The notes below the pieces were generated by a model. It ran no database searches. It was not told the DNA's origin and worked only from the letters and a program-made list of their open reading frames with translations. 64,000 nucleotides of DNA, taken from the NCBI RefSeq assembly GCF_965208555.1, contig NZ_OZ242342.1, positions 1,736,001 to 1,800,000 of the forward strand. Direction: 5' to 3'. The position numbers were made by a program, and so were the translations under genes. Position 1 is the first letter of the stretch. Each line of letters starts with the position of its first letter. Shown here piece by piece: positions 63,046-64,000 of this stretch. This DNA is from Poriferisodalis sp965208555. GTDB taxonomy: Bacteria > Actinomycetota > Acidimicrobiia > Acidimicrobiales > Poriferisodalaceae.

Positions 63046-63752
63046 GACGGGCCTCCGTCCAGCACGATCTCCTGCCCGCTGAGGTCGCCGGTCAGCAGCT
63101 CCATCACCGCGTCGACGACCTCCGCGATCTCGATGATCCGGCCGTGCGGCGTGGCCTTGGCCAGTGCGGCCTCGGCATCAGCGAGGTTCTTGCCGGTCCG
63201 TTCGGCGATGTTGGCGATCGTGGCCACGGTCATCTCGGTGCGGACAAAGGTGGGGCACACCGAGTTGACGGTGACCCCGGTGCCCGCCACCTCGGCTGCC
63301 ACGACCCGGATGAGGCCCATGACCGCATGCTTGGAGGCGGCGTAGGCGGCGATATAGGGGGCGCCCTCGACGCCGGCAATGGACGCAACGGTCACGATCT
63401 TTCCGGCGTCGCGTTCGAGCATCTGGTCGATGACCGCTTGAGTGCACAGGAACGCCCCGGTCGCATTGACCGCCATGTTGCGGTTCCACTCCTCCAGCGT
63501 CGTGCGACCCAGCCGGTTCGAGCCTGACACCCCCGCGTTGTTCACGAGGACATCCACCGAGCCGATTTCCGAGAACGTCGCAGCCACCTGGGAGGGATCC
63601 GTGACATCGCAGATACGAGCCTCGATGCCGTCCAGCGGCGCGGGAGGTTCGGAGGTCGCCAGTGCGATGACACGGTGACCCTCGGCGGCAAGCTCAGCGC
63701 TGATGGCCGCGCCGATCCCGCGGGTCCCCCCGGTGACAACCGCTGTGCTCAT
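63042..63752 (-). CDS. Short-chain dehydrogenase/reductase
   Basis: The 236-residue SDR has TGGTRGIG at the N-terminus, the NNAG motif and the catalytic YAASK with an upstream Ser. It probably oxidises a 3-hydroxyacyl-CoA or cyclic alcohol intermediate with NAD(P). It is the first gene of the minus-strand operon and overlaps the next gene by ATGA. Confidence 0.92.
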   Translation of the reverse strand: MSTAVVTGGTRGIGAAISAELAAEGHRVIALATSEPPAPLDGIEARICDVTDPSQVAATFSEIGSVDVLVNNAGVSGSNRLGRTTLEEWNRNMAVNATGAFLCTQAVIDQMLERDAGKIVTVASIAGVEGAPYIAAYAASKHAVMGLIRVVAAEVAGTGVTVNSVCPTFVRTEMTVATIANIAERTGKNLADAEAALAKATPHGRIIEIAEVVDAVMELLTGDLSGQEIVLDGGPS

Positions 63753-63916
63753 GCCGCCGCCTCGAGGGCACACCCGCCGGCTAGATGGGCGGGCGAGTGC
63801 TGGCGGACAGCGGCGGGGCTCACCATTCCCAAGACCGTACTACTGTTTTTCACATCGCAAATTTCCCGCGATGCCATGAATGAGACCGCGCCGATGAATC
63901 CTGAACGGATGCCTCG
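63753..63916. promoter_or_regulatory. Divergent promoter region
   Basis: The 164-bp gap between the SDR operon and the monooxygenase gene is less GC-rich than its surroundings around 63830-63870 and should hold both promoters. No clear operator palindrome was found. Confidence 0.35.
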
Positions 63917-64000
63917 ATGAAGATCGCCTGCATCGGCGGCGGCCCGGCGAGCCTGTTCTTCAGCATCCTGATGGCCAAGCAGGACGCGGGCCACGACATC
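63917..64000 (+). CDS. FAD-dependent monooxygenase, salicylyl-CoA/2-aminobenzoyl-CoA hydroxylase type (3' truncated)
   Basis: Only the first 28 codons are in the window. They begin MKIACIGGGPASLFFSILM, the FAD-binding GxGxxS form of the GxGxxG fold, very like the start of bifunctional salicylyl-CoA 5-hydroxylase/2-aminobenzoyl-CoA monooxygenase proteins. The divergent beta-oxidation and RidA genes agree with that identity, but the fragment is too short to be sure. Confidence 0.65.
   Translation, partial: MKIACIGGGPASLFFSILMAKQDAGHDI

Overview
The window is 64 kb of GC-rich, densely packed chromosome from an actinobacterium. WhiB, an AccE-type epsilon subunit, a PAC2-family protein, SURF1, the dnaX/recR/4.5S RNA neighbourhood and frequent GTG starts all fit. 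Ethylmalonyl-CoA genes, menaquinone genes and a salicylyl-CoA hydroxylase-type cluster suggest a free-living aerobic heterotroph, possibly of the Acidimicrobiia; the class is inferred, not shown. No prophage, insertion sequence or CRISPR array was seen.

Layout. 1-8.2 kb: 3' end of selB, whiB, an NfeD-type membrane protein, a lone receiver domain, tRNA-Pro, a hydroxyacid dehydrogenase, asd, lysC and a membrane-anchored cyclophilin. 8.3-16 kb: aat, ethylmalonyl-CoA mutase, a two-gene membrane/DCC-domain unit, and an accD-accE-CoA-transferase operon. 16-21 kb: VOC protein, 5'-3' exonuclease, acyl-CoA synthetase, and an MttB-family methyltransferase with a TetR regulator. 21.4-29 kb: menaquinone biosynthesis, including a MerR-isochorismate synthase fusion, a MenD split into two overlapping genes, MenH, MenC and MenE, with cdd inserted. 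29-32 kb: mtnA overlapping a class II aldolase-SDR fusion, which suggests salvage of methylthioribose or 5-deoxypentose phosphates. 32-37 kb: a BmpA-type nucleoside ABC transporter. 37-40 kb: epimerase, crotonyl-CoA carboxylase/reductase and thiolase; with the mutase at 9-11 kb these cover the core of the ethylmalonyl-CoA pathway. 41-47 kb: recR, dnaX, 4.5S RNA, two tRNA-Ser, tadA and xseAB. 47-56.6 kb: S9 peptidase, SURF1, a PatB-like lyase, a TauE-like exporter, aroC, PAC2 and a beta-propeller lipoprotein. 56.6-64 kb: a five-gene minus-strand operon (SDR, enoyl-CoA hydratase, RidA, fused hydantoinase/oxoprolinase, acyl-CoA dehydrogenase) divergent from a flavin monooxygenase cut by the window end; it resembles a 2-aminobenzoyl-CoA/salicylyl-CoA degradation unit.

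The least expected structure is between genes. Two families of palindromic repeats have conserved cores but copy-specific, still complementary arms: family A has three copies of exactly 116 nt, and family B two copies of exactly 74 nt. A third 66-nt repeat (family C) sits at the 5' end of three unrelated genes. About a dozen genes share a TANNNT hexamer 6-8 nt upstream of the start codon, as expected for leaderless transcripts. Four convergent gene pairs share one palindromic CTAG as both stop codons.
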